This document shows positions 1 through 5,270 of a stretch of 5,270 nucleotides of DNA, in pieces (positions within the stretch are counted from its first letter, which is position 1; every line of letters begins with the position of its first letter). A program made the translations under genes and the position numbers. This stretch comes from Desulfobacterales bacterium. GTDB taxonomy: Bacteria; Desulfobacterota; Desulfobacteria; Desulfobacterales; Desulfobacteraceae. The notes beneath the pieces were generated by a model. That model saw nothing but the letters and a program-made list of their open reading frames with translations, was not told the origin of the DNA and made no database searches. Location of the stretch: the NCBI GenBank assembly GCA_022361535.1, contig JAKSAU010000112.1, positions 1 through 5,270 of the forward strand, written 5' to 3'.

Positions 1-450
1 ATTTCCCGAGGCATCAAAAATAACACCAGTTGGTTTATCTAACTCAGCCTCTGTTGCCTGGCCATTATCGCCCGAATAGCCGTCGTCGCCTGTACCTGCC
101 ACTGTGGTAATAATCCCGCTGGTGTCTACTTTTCGGATTACGTGATTATTTTGGTCAGCAATATACATATTGCCTGGGGCATCTAAAGCAATACCCTTCG
201 GATAACTTAACCTGGCCTCTGTTGCCGGGCCATTATCACCCAAATGGCCAGAGTACCCCATACCCGCCACAGTGGTAATAATCCCGCTGGTGTCTACTTT
301 TCGGATTACATTTTTATAATAGTCAGCAATATACATATTTCCCGAGGCATCAAAAGCAACACCCGTTGGGTAACGCAACCCGGCCTCTGTTGCCGGGCCA
401 TTATCGCCCGAATCGCCATAGCTGCCCGTACCTGCCACAGTAGTGATCAT
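1..450 (-). repeat. Tandem NHL repeats, exact 168-base (56-residue) period
   Basis: Three consecutive copies lie within the giant protein: residues 906-961 (bases 450-283), 962-1017 (282-115) and 1018-1055 (114-1, cut by the window edge). Each opens with (I/M)ITTVAG, then GDNG(P/Q)ATEA, a P(T/K)G turn and FDASGN or LDAPGN; the two complete copies continue with MYIAD and end with NVIRKVDTSG or HVIRKVDTSG. Copies 1 and 2 are identical at 40 of 56 residues by hand count. At DNA level, 37 bases at 104-140 recur unchanged at 272-308, and 18 bases at 154-171 recur at 322-339. Each copy would be one propeller blade, so at least six would normally be expected, with the rest beyond base 1. Confidence 0.93.
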
Positions 451-3165
451 ATCAAGCCCGCGAACCGAAGATAATTTGGTTGTACCGTTCCCCCTATAGA
501 GAACATCTTCCTGAATCAACCGGTGGTGATTTGAAAGGGTCCAGCCATTACCGTAGCCAAAATTTACATCTACTTTGGAAGCAAAAGTTAATTTAGAATA
601 TTTCCAGGAAGTCACTTCCTGACGTGCTCTAATACGTGTAATTACGCTGCCTGCCTGGGCAAAGGACTGATTAAAGCTAGTCCCCGGACTGTAATATACC
701 GCTCCGTAAACAAAGCCAATACTGATATTACCGGTAATTTCTCCTTCAACCCGTTTACCCAGGTGGTCCAGGCCGTCCCAGGTAAACTCGGCGCTCTGGT
801 TGGCTTCGGCGGGGAGTTCTTCTGAAAAGGTTCTGCCAGCGACTTCCAGTTTTACGATGATGGATTCAAGGGAGTCCGGGACTGTATCCCCGCTTGCCGG
901 AACTATAACCGTATGGTTGTATCCTTCTGTCCTGTCAGAGGCGTAGTGCAGTGTGAGGCCTGTTCCTGGAATCGGGATATCTTCATGGAAAGCCCGTTTT
1001 TTATGCTCCACGTATGAATTCGACTTGGTGCAGTTCTCGTCTTCACAATCCCCGTCTGTTGTTGGCTGTTCACCATTCGGGGCAATCGCATCACCTGGAG
1101 GGCCATAGGGCCAGTTGCAGTCCCAGGGGGTAAAGTGAAGGACCTGGAATTTCCAGAAGGTGCTGTCCGGCTGATAGCGGGTAGTGTCGGTGAGGCCGGA
1201 GACTTCATCTGCATAGCTGCCGTCGCCGTCAAGGTCATCGGCAGCATCATCGCCTGTGGCGTCAAGGGCGTCAATGGTACCGTCATTGTCAGTGTCCAGC
1301 AAGCGGACAACGGTGCCGTTGTCCGAGGGAATCCACTGGCCCTTGTCCCGGTCATAGTAACCCACGGGAACGGCGGAACCCACGTCGAAGCCAAGGAAAT
1401 TGTCTACCCAGACCGTTACGGCCTTTTCAAAACGAATCCGGTCGGCACCGTCAGCCTGGAGTTCCGTGCAATAGGTATAGGCTGAATTGGCCGGCAATAC
1501 TGATGGCATGGAATCCTGGGTGGTAAACTCTGTTGCCCGCACAGTGATGGCATTGAGCTGCTGGACATCGTTACCGTCTTCATCCTGGAGGTAGGCCTGG
1601 TTGTCTCCGGAGAAGACCATGGTGGCAGTGCGGCTGCCGAATTCATCCGTGACCTCGGTGGCCGTATGGGTGATGACGGTATCGGCGTTGCCGTCAAAAA
1701 CAACATCGGTTTCAGCGGTGTCCACAGTCAGTAACTGGACGGTATCGGTGATGGCATAGCCGTTCCATCCGACATCGATCTTACGGTGAGCCGTGATGTA
1801 ACCGGATTTTGTGTAGATCACCGTCAGGTAGCTGCCGCCTTCAACCGGGATGGTAAAGGTGCCGTTGTCATCGGTGAAAGCTGTCCCATAATCGGGGTGA
1901 TCGTGAATGGTGATGGATATATCACTGATAGGATTTCCGGATATATCTTCAACACTGCCGGTGATAATAGAAAAACGTTTCTCATCGTAGGATGCGATGG
2001 TGGCATCCTGGGGAATGATGTCGTTGTACTGTTCACCAAAAGTGCCTTCTGGCTGGTCAGAAGTGCTGCCGTGTACATAAACCGTAACCGTTGTATTTAC
2101 AGTGCCGGTTGATCCGGTGCCGCTAAGGGTATAGGTTGTGGTGGTTTCCGGTGTGACTGTTTGTGAGCCGGTTACATCCACCGATCCGATACCGTTGTCA
2201 ATGTAGACCGAATCAATATTTGTCGAACTCCAGGTAAGAACAGTTGATTCTCCTGAACTAATGGTTGCCGGAGCTGCAGAAATGGAGACCATAGGCTTTT
2301 CTGTGACAGAAACCGTAGCGGTGGCAGATGCGGTGCCTCCGGCTCCCGTAACCGTAGCGGTATAGGTGGATGTTGTCTGCGGTGTAATTTCAAGGGAGCC
2401 GTTGATATCAACCGTTCCGATATCCGGTTCGATTGAACAGGATTCCGCGTTTTCAGATGTCCATGAAAGGGTGGTGCTTTCTCCCTGAGCGATTAAAGTC
2501 GGATTCACCGAAATGCTCACGACTGGCGGCGGAATGTTAACAGTAATGGAAATCTGGGCAGACGCTGTTCCTCCCTGTCCTTCAGCCGTTAGCGTATATG
2601 TTGTTGATTCAGTGGGTGAAACAGACAGAGAACCGTTGGTGTTGACCGTTCCGATACCATTGTCAATGGACACCGTATCTGCATTTTCTGTCTCCCATTG
2701 CAATTCGATACTCTGGCCTAAATCAATGGTGTCCGGGACAGCTGAAAAATTAATTACTTCAGGTTCGGCAGCTGTATCTCCATCGTTTAATTCTATGGTT
2801 ATTGACGCATTCTTCTCTCCTGTAAAGTAAACAAACAGGCGGTTTGATTTTTTCAGTTTTACTTTGGCTTCAAATAAAGATTCATTGCCCGCAATCAATC
2901 GTTTCAAAGGGAAAAACTTATGATTGAACACCACAAATCCTCTTTTTATTTTTTCCTCAGTTTGCTTGCGGATAATGATTTTACCCTTTTTTACAGGTGC
3001 TTGAAGCTGGATACGCTGCGAAGAGAAATGATGATACTGCTTGGAAAACCAATTTTTTTCAGTTGCGGAAAAAGATTCAGGGCCATACACGATTTCAGCA
3101 TTAGCCAATGAGGAGAAAGCCAATAAAAAGATAAATGCCAGTAAAGAAATGATTTTTGTCTGCAC
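1..3165 (-). CDS. Giant secreted Ig-like / NHL-repeat protein, probable N-terminal part of an RHS (YD-repeat) surface protein; C-terminus outside window
   Basis: An uninterrupted frame of 1055 codons starts at GTG 3165 and is still open at base 1. The GTG is chosen because AGGGGG lies 5 bases upstream and a clean signal peptide follows: Lys4, a hydrophobic core, then ANA before Glu24. There is no lipobox, so signal peptidase I export is inferred. Domains in order: beta-rich N-terminal domain (about 24-133); three Ig-like beta-sandwich repeats (134-364); carboxypeptidase-regulatory-like domain (about 398-470, with SGNPISDISITI and TDDNGTFTIP); acidic Ca-binding-like stretch (about 622-656); conserved segment HFTPWDCNWPYGPP (677-690); beta region with LTLHYASDR (738-745) and FTWDGLDHLGKRV (794-806), which I recall from large RHS proteins; and 56-residue NHL repeats from 906. 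NHL repeats form beta-propellers, and in RHS/teneurin-like proteins they precede YD repeats. The frame and secreted multidomain nature are clear. The RHS continuation is inference. Long frames on either strand inside it are shadows. Confidence 0.9.
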   Translation of the reverse strand, partial: MQTKIISLLAFIFLLAFSSLANAEIVYGPESFSATEKNWFSKQYHHFSSQRIQLQAPVKKGKIIIRKQTEEKIKRGFVVFNHKFFPLKRLIAGNESLFEAKVKLKKSNRLFVYFTGEKNASITIELNDGDTAAEPEVINFSAVPDTIDLGQSIELQWETENADTVSIDNGIGTVNTNGSLSVSPTESTTYTLTAEGQGGTASAQISITVNIPPPVVSISVNPTLIAQGESTTLSWTSENAESCSIEPDIGTVDINGSLEITPQTTSTYTATVTGAGGTASATATVSVTEKPMVSISAAPATISSGESTVLTWSSTNIDSVYIDNGIGSVDVTGSQTVTPETTTTYTLSGTGSTGTVNTTVTVYVHGSTSDQPEGTFGEQYNDIIPQDATIASYDEKRFSIITGSVEDISGNPISDISITIHDHPDYGTAFTDDNGTFTIPVEGGSYLTVIYTKSGYITAHRKIDVGWNGYAITDTVQLLTVDTAETDVVFDGNADTVITHTATEVTDEFGSRTATMVFSGDNQAYLQDEDGNDVQQLNAITVRATEFTTQDSMPSVLPANSAYTYCTELQADGADRIRFEKAVTVWVDNFLGFDVGSAVPVGYYDRDKGQWIPSDNGTVVRLLDTDNDGTIDALDATGDDAADDLDGDGSYADEVSGLTDTTRYQPDSTFWKFQVLHFTPWDCNWPYGPPGDAIAPNGEQPTTDGDCEDENCTKSNSYVEHKKRAFHEDIPIPGTGLTLHYASDRTEGYNHTVIVPASGDTVPDSLESIIVKLEVAGRTFSEELPAEANQSAEFTWDGLDHLGKRVEGEITGNISIGFVYGAVYYSPGTSFNQSFAQAGSVITRIRARQEVTSWKYSKLTFASKVDVNFGYGNGWTLSNHHRLIQEDVLYRGNGTTKLSSVRGLDMITTVAGTGSYGDSGDNGPATEAGLRYPTGVAFDASGNMYIADYYKNVIRKVDTSGIITTVAGMGYSGHLGDNGPATEARLSYPKGIALDAPGNMYIADQNNHVIRKVDTSGIITTVAGTGDDGYSGDNGQATEAELDKPTGVIFDASGN
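2074..2766 (-). repeat. Three Ig-like beta-sandwich repeats within the giant protein
   Basis: Residues 134-364 hold three related units starting near residues 134, 214 and 291, a period of about 77-80 residues. Each has the pattern P-x2-I-x2-G-x-S/E-x3-L-x-W, then a T/S-x-N segment, I-G-(T/S)-V, N/T-G-S, and a TTTYT(L/A)-type strand followed by a Gly/Thr-rich hairpin. This is the usual repeat of bacterial surface adhesins, here acting as a stalk. The copies are diverged at DNA level, unlike the NHL copies further on, which suggests an older duplication. Confidence 0.85.
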
Positions 3166-3170
3166 GATTG

Positions 3171-3176
3171 CCCCCT
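3171..3176 (-). promoter_or_regulatory. Ribosome binding site deciding the GTG start of the giant protein
   Basis: On the minus strand AGGGGG is followed by CAATC and then GTG at 3165, a spacing of 5 bases. This purine run, together with the signal peptide that begins immediately after, supports GTG over any downstream start. Confidence 0.75.
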
Positions 3177-3250
3177 GAAGTCTTGAACCTTTGAAGTTTA
3201 ATGAACGTTTTTGATGAAATTGAATGAACACAAATACCAAGAATTTTGCC

Positions 3251-3279
3251 ACCATAAAACTTTAGGAATTGGAAATCAA
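3251..3279 (-). promoter_or_regulatory. Candidate sigma70-type promoter for the giant protein
   Basis: Reading the minus strand, TTGATT (3279-3274) and TATGGT (3256-3251) are separated by 17 bases. Each box matches its consensus (TTGACA, TATAAT) at 4 of 6 positions. The A/T-rich stretch directly upstream (3280-3303) could serve as an UP element. The transcript would carry a leader of about 75-80 bases. The match is modest and made by eye only. Confidence 0.3.
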
Positions 3280-3303
3280 GGAAAATATAGGAAAATTTTT
3301 CCT
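3264..3303. repeat. Phased GGAA/A-tract repeats ending in a 15-base palindrome
   Basis: GGAA cores begin at 3265, 3271, 3280 and 3290. The last two extend to AGGAAAAT and are exactly 10 bases apart, about one helical turn. The final one is the left half of the perfect 15-base palindrome AGGAAAATTTTTCCT (3289-3303, central T). The element sits immediately upstream of, and partly overlaps, the candidate -35 box. It could bend DNA, act as an UP element or bind a dimeric regulator; the sequence cannot decide between these. Confidence 0.45.
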
Positions 3304-3304
3304 T

Positions 3305-3356
3305 AAAATTTGGATTAACCAGGTGCGACTTTTGAGGAAAGCGGTTCCAAAATTTG
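3305..3356. repeat. Bulged inverted repeat in the intergenic spacer
   Basis: The left arm AAATTTGG-ATT-AACC (3306-3320) pairs with the right arm GGTT-CCAAA-A-TTT (3343-3355). That gives 12 base pairs with a 3-base bulge on the left and a 1-base bulge on the right, around a 22-base loop. No T-run follows on either strand, so it is not a standard intrinsic terminator. It lies between the PAS gene and the promoter candidate of the giant gene, so an operator or an RNA structure in read-through transcripts are both possible. Confidence 0.35.
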
Positions 3357-3463
3357 GGGTGGTCCTATAAGGGATTGTGATGACCTTGGGCCTGAAGTCT
3401 TTATAAGTTTCTTTAGAGAGCGCTTATAGTTAATTTACATTATATGAAAATCAAATATCAAGA

Positions 3464-4057
3464 TCAGTGCTTGCCGGTATCTTCTCCGTCTTTGCTTTTT
3501 TTCATTAACCGATACCAGGGAGAATGGCCGTAAACCCTATCCATACATTCCGGGCATATTCCATGACTGAAGGAAACACATGCTCGGTGTTCAAGATAAG
3601 ATTCAATACACTGCCACCTGCCTTTCTTGTCTCTTACCTTCTTACATGTAGAACAGATGGGGATGACCTGTCTTTGGTCTTTGATTTCAATTTTTTCTCG
3701 TATGACCATTTGTTGGGCCATAGGAATTTGTCTGACTACGTGAATGGCTCCGAGCAATTGGGCTCTTTTGTCACGAATGGGGGTGACGGTGACCTGAATA
3801 TGTTGATTTGTGTCCAGTCCAAAGCTTTGTGTTTCTCTTTTTCCCGAAATCATCATGCGGGAAAGCGGGCAGTTGGGCACAGGGTGTCCGGTTTTATGAA
3901 GAAGCATATGGCAGTGATTTCCTATAGCGTCACCAGCTGATTTGCTGCAAAATGTTTTAATCTTAGTGTTTGATTTTTGGATGATGAAATTTGTGTCAAT
4001 GATGCTGATCCAATCATCAATGGCATTAAATGCAGATTCCCAGGTGTGCAATTCCAT
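3464..4057 (-). CDS. PAS-domain protein with C-terminal paired CxxC module, no output domain
   Basis: This complete 197-residue protein starts at ATG 4057 behind AAGGAGGT and ends with TGA at 3464. Residues about 6-110 form a PAS sensor fold: WESAFNAIDDWISIID opens it and VTVTPIRD then LGAIHVVRQI close it. Inside is a Cys/His cluster (His48, Cys49, His50, His54, His58, Cys63-Pro) of a kind seen in many deltaproteobacterial PAS domains; it may bind a metal or sense redox state. A short charged linker (about 112-132) leads to ICSTCKKVRDKKGRW, a middle Cys150 and Cys160, then FSHGICPEC (135-171). This module, with Cys135/Cys138 and Cys168/Cys171 as likely zinc ligands, is familiar from the ends of response regulators and PAS proteins; its biochemical role is not known to me. 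No kinase, GGDEF, HTH or membrane segment is present, so it is probably a cytoplasmic adaptor or sensor whose partner is elsewhere. Confidence 0.9.
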   Translation of the reverse strand: MELHTWESAFNAIDDWISIIDTNFIIQKSNTKIKTFCSKSAGDAIGNHCHMLLHKTGHPVPNCPLSRMMISGKRETQSFGLDTNQHIQVTVTPIRDKRAQLLGAIHVVRQIPMAQQMVIREKIEIKDQRQVIPICSTCKKVRDKKGRWQCIESYLEHRACVSFSHGICPECMDRVYGHSPWYRLMKKSKDGEDTGKH

Positions 4058-4319
4058 GACTACCTCCTTGTTTAATATGGGTCATTGGTGATACCTGGTT
4101 AAAACAGTTGAAAATGGACATTGAGATGGGGAAATGTCGCCAACAATTTCTAAAGCAACATCAAAAACTGCCGGAAACTGATCTTTTGAAGCATCAGGTA
4201 CTACTTGTCGTATTAATACAGCAAGAAACGCACCCTGAATGTTTAATTTTGATTGTTTTGATTTTTAATCGTGAAAAAGGATTAAGTCGAGACGATTGTT
4301 TTTTTGAGACGGCTTTTTC
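4058..4319. other. Intergenic spacer, 262 bases, between the activase-related gene and the PAS gene
   Basis: The spacer is AT-rich. Apart from the PAS gene's ribosome binding site I see no gene, no convincing promoter and no intrinsic terminator. A 6-base inverted repeat, TTAATC (4265-4270) and GATTAA (4280-4285) with a 9-base loop, lies about 35 bases past the activase-related stop codon. It is all but GC-free and has no minus-strand T-run. An open plus-strand frame crosses the spacer but has no gene-like support. Confidence 0.6.
4062..4069 (-). promoter_or_regulatory. Strong ribosome binding site of the PAS/CxxC gene
   Basis: AAGGAGGT on the minus strand is a full-length Shine-Dalgarno sequence. 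It is 4 bases from ATG 4057 and fixes that start. Confidence 0.85.
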
Positions 4320-5270
4320 TTACATATTCTCGATCATAAAGTGGAGGCGATTTCGAAGGTTTGCCTCGCTTGTACCTGCATCAAAATCCAGGGAATAAAT
4401 AGTTGTTTCAGGATAAGCAGATTTAAGTTTGTTTTCTACGCCTTTGGAAATGATATGATTGGCAATGCAGCCAAAGGGCTGAAGGCTGATAACATGATTA
4501 ATGCCTCTTTCTGCAAACATGGCAATTTCTCCAGGCACAAGCCATCCCTCTCCAAATTGGTGGGTCAGGTTCAAAACTTTTGAGGCTTTTTTAGCCACTT
4601 CGCGGATATCATCAAACGGCAGGCCATATTTGAATTTTGAAAATAATTCATTAAACTGTGTGTGATACCCCATGATTAAGCGTTCAATACCAATACCGAT
4701 AATATCGTTAAGCTTCCTTCTGCGGACATTTGCCTTGATATTCTCTTTGTAATTGACAAGATCTTGGATGAAATAATCAACAATAGGGGGAATTACAGGT
4801 TCAACCCCTTGTTTGGCAATCCAGTGGGCAAGATTCTGATTTGCAAAATAATTGTATTTTACATAGATTTCTCCCACGATCGCCATTTTGGGCATTTCTT
4901 TTTTGTGCACAGCAATTTCATTGAAATCATTAATCGCTCTGTCAAGGAGCGATATGATCGGGGAAGGCTTTCCTGAAATAATTAAACGGCGTACCTCTTT
5001 CATATAATACTGTCTTATTTTCTGGCTTATGCCTTTTGTTTTCTCACGGCAGGAAGAGGCATAGTACATTTTTGCGATACTGTCAGCAAACAGGGTGGTC
5101 ACCAATAGTATCCTCAGTTTTTTTAACCAGTTGATGTGAAATCCCGGCTGTTCAAGCCCAACCTGTGAAGCAGCTACAGAAATGATTGGAATATCGTCAA
5201 ACCCTGCTCCTGTCATTGCTTTTCTGATAAGGGACAGATAATTGGAGGCCCGGCACTGGCCCCCGGTCTG
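4320..5270 (-). CDS. 2-hydroxyacyl-CoA dehydratase activase-related protein (DUF2229-like), C-terminal 316 residues; start outside window
   Basis: The frame is open from base 5270 to TAA at 4320. An internal ATG at 5216 is not the start, because family sequence continues upstream of it: TGGQCRASNY (visible residues 2-11, Cys6). Other hallmarks are IVGEIYVKYNYFAN (131-144), FGEGWLVPGEI (239-249), LQPFGCIANHI (263-273, Cys268) and a SLDFDAGTSEAN block near the end (about 293-304). These match, from memory, the C-terminal region of large proteins annotated as acyl-CoA dehydratase activase-related, linked to COG3580/COG3581. Those usually carry one or two ASKHA ATPase domains of the HgdC type upstream, where an Fe-S cluster and ATP drive electron transfer to a dehydratase. 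The conserved Cys residues may be cluster ligands. Its substrate here is unknown, as many such proteins are orphans. The protein appears cytoplasmic and complete at its C-terminus. Confidence 0.88.
   Translation of the reverse strand, partial: QTGGQCRASNYLSLIRKAMTGAGFDDIPIISVAASQVGLEQPGFHINWLKKLRILLVTTLFADSIAKMYYASSCREKTKGISQKIRQYYMKEVRRLIISGKPSPIISLLDRAINDFNEIAVHKKEMPKMAIVGEIYVKYNYFANQNLAHWIAKQGVEPVIPPIVDYFIQDLVNYKENIKANVRRRKLNDIIGIGIERLIMGYHTQFNELFSKFKYGLPFDDIREVAKKASKVLNLTHQFGEGWLVPGEIAMFAERGINHVISLQPFGCIANHIISKGVENKLKSAYPETTIYSLDFDAGTSEANLRNRLHFMIENM

Larger units (their letters stand above)
3166..3463. other. Intergenic spacer, 298 bases, between the PAS/CxxC gene and the giant gene
   Basis: It holds the ribosome binding site, promoter candidate, phased A-tracts and bulged inverted repeat listed separately. 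A 6-base inverted repeat (TATAAG at 3402-3407, CTTATA at 3423-3428) lies 36-62 bases past the stop of the PAS gene. It is weak and lacks a minus-strand T-run, so no confident terminator is called. No coding sequence was recognised. Confidence 0.7.

Noticed and set aside
1..450. Short-period tandem repeat read as a possible CRISPR-like array
   Set aside because: The 168-base period is in frame and encodes NHL blades with conserved residues; there are no short palindromic repeats with unique spacers.
903..2411. Several medium open frames on the minus strand at 903-1394, 1416-1706, 1824-2078 and 2172-2411
   Set aside because: They lie in other frames inside the giant gene, have low-complexity Pro/Thr/Ser-rich translations and no ribosome binding sites. 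The frame starting at 3165 explains the region with recognisable domains.
1135..2830. Plus-strand open frames at 1135-1485, 1786-2112 and 2513-2830
   Set aside because: They are antisense to the giant gene; their openness follows from its codon bias and repeats. No family resemblance was seen.
3237..3252. Sigma54-like element on the minus strand, TGGCAA-N5-TTGG
   Set aside because: The -12 element lacks the essential GC (GG instead), so the match is below what I would call.
3402..3428. TATAAG/CTTATA inverted repeat as terminator of the PAS gene
   Set aside because: The stem is only 6 AT-rich base pairs with a 15-base loop and no T-run on the minus strand.
3524..3940. Plus-strand frame of 138 codons opposite the PAS gene
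   Set aside because: It is antisense to a well-supported gene with motif content and a full Shine-Dalgarno; it is a shadow.
4265..4285. TTAATC/GATTAA inverted repeat as terminator of the activase-related gene
   Set aside because: It has a 6-base AT-rich stem and is followed on the minus strand by an A-rich, not T-rich, sequence.
4108..4398. Plus-strand frame of 96 codons crossing the spacer between the activase-related and PAS genes
   Set aside because: It begins with TTG without a good ribosome binding site, overlaps the end of the activase-related gene in antisense and has no recognisable domain.

Overview
The window reads as ordinary chromosomal DNA from a Gram-negative, probably anaerobic deltaproteobacterium of the Desulfobacterales type. 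This is inferred from three things: a very large secreted NHL/RHS-type surface protein, a PAS protein carrying the Cys-rich C-terminal module common in that group, and a dehydratase-activase-type gene typical of strict anaerobes. All three supported genes lie on the minus strand, so transcription runs from high to low coordinates. No RNA gene, insertion sequence or CRISPR array was seen.

Layout in the direction of transcription. (1) Bases 5270-4320 hold the last 316 codons of a large 2-hydroxyacyl-CoA dehydratase activase-related protein; its start lies beyond the right edge. (2) Bases 4319-4058 are an AT-rich spacer with no gene and no clear terminator. (3) Bases 4057-3464 encode a complete 197-residue protein: one PAS domain, a short linker and a paired CxxC module, with no recognisable output domain. 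(4) Bases 3463-3166 are a spacer holding a bulged inverted repeat, phased A-tracts and a sigma70-like promoter candidate. (5) Bases 3165-1 are the first 1055 codons of a giant secreted protein that runs off the left edge. Its order is signal peptide, N-terminal beta domain, three Ig-like repeats, a carboxypeptidase-regulatory-like domain, an acidic Ca-binding-like stretch, a Trp/Cys-rich conserved module, an RHS-associated beta region, then NHL repeats in exact 168-base tandem.

The three genes share a strand, but the gaps of about 262 and 298 bases and the lack of shared chemistry argue against a single operon. The best lead is the giant protein. Its order of Ig-like domains followed by an NHL propeller is that of teneurin-like bacterial RHS proteins, so YD repeats, an RHS core and possibly a C-terminal toxin plus an immunity gene are expected just beyond base 1. 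That is a prediction and is not visible here. The second lead is the PAS/CxxC protein, a possible redox or metal sensor of unknown output.
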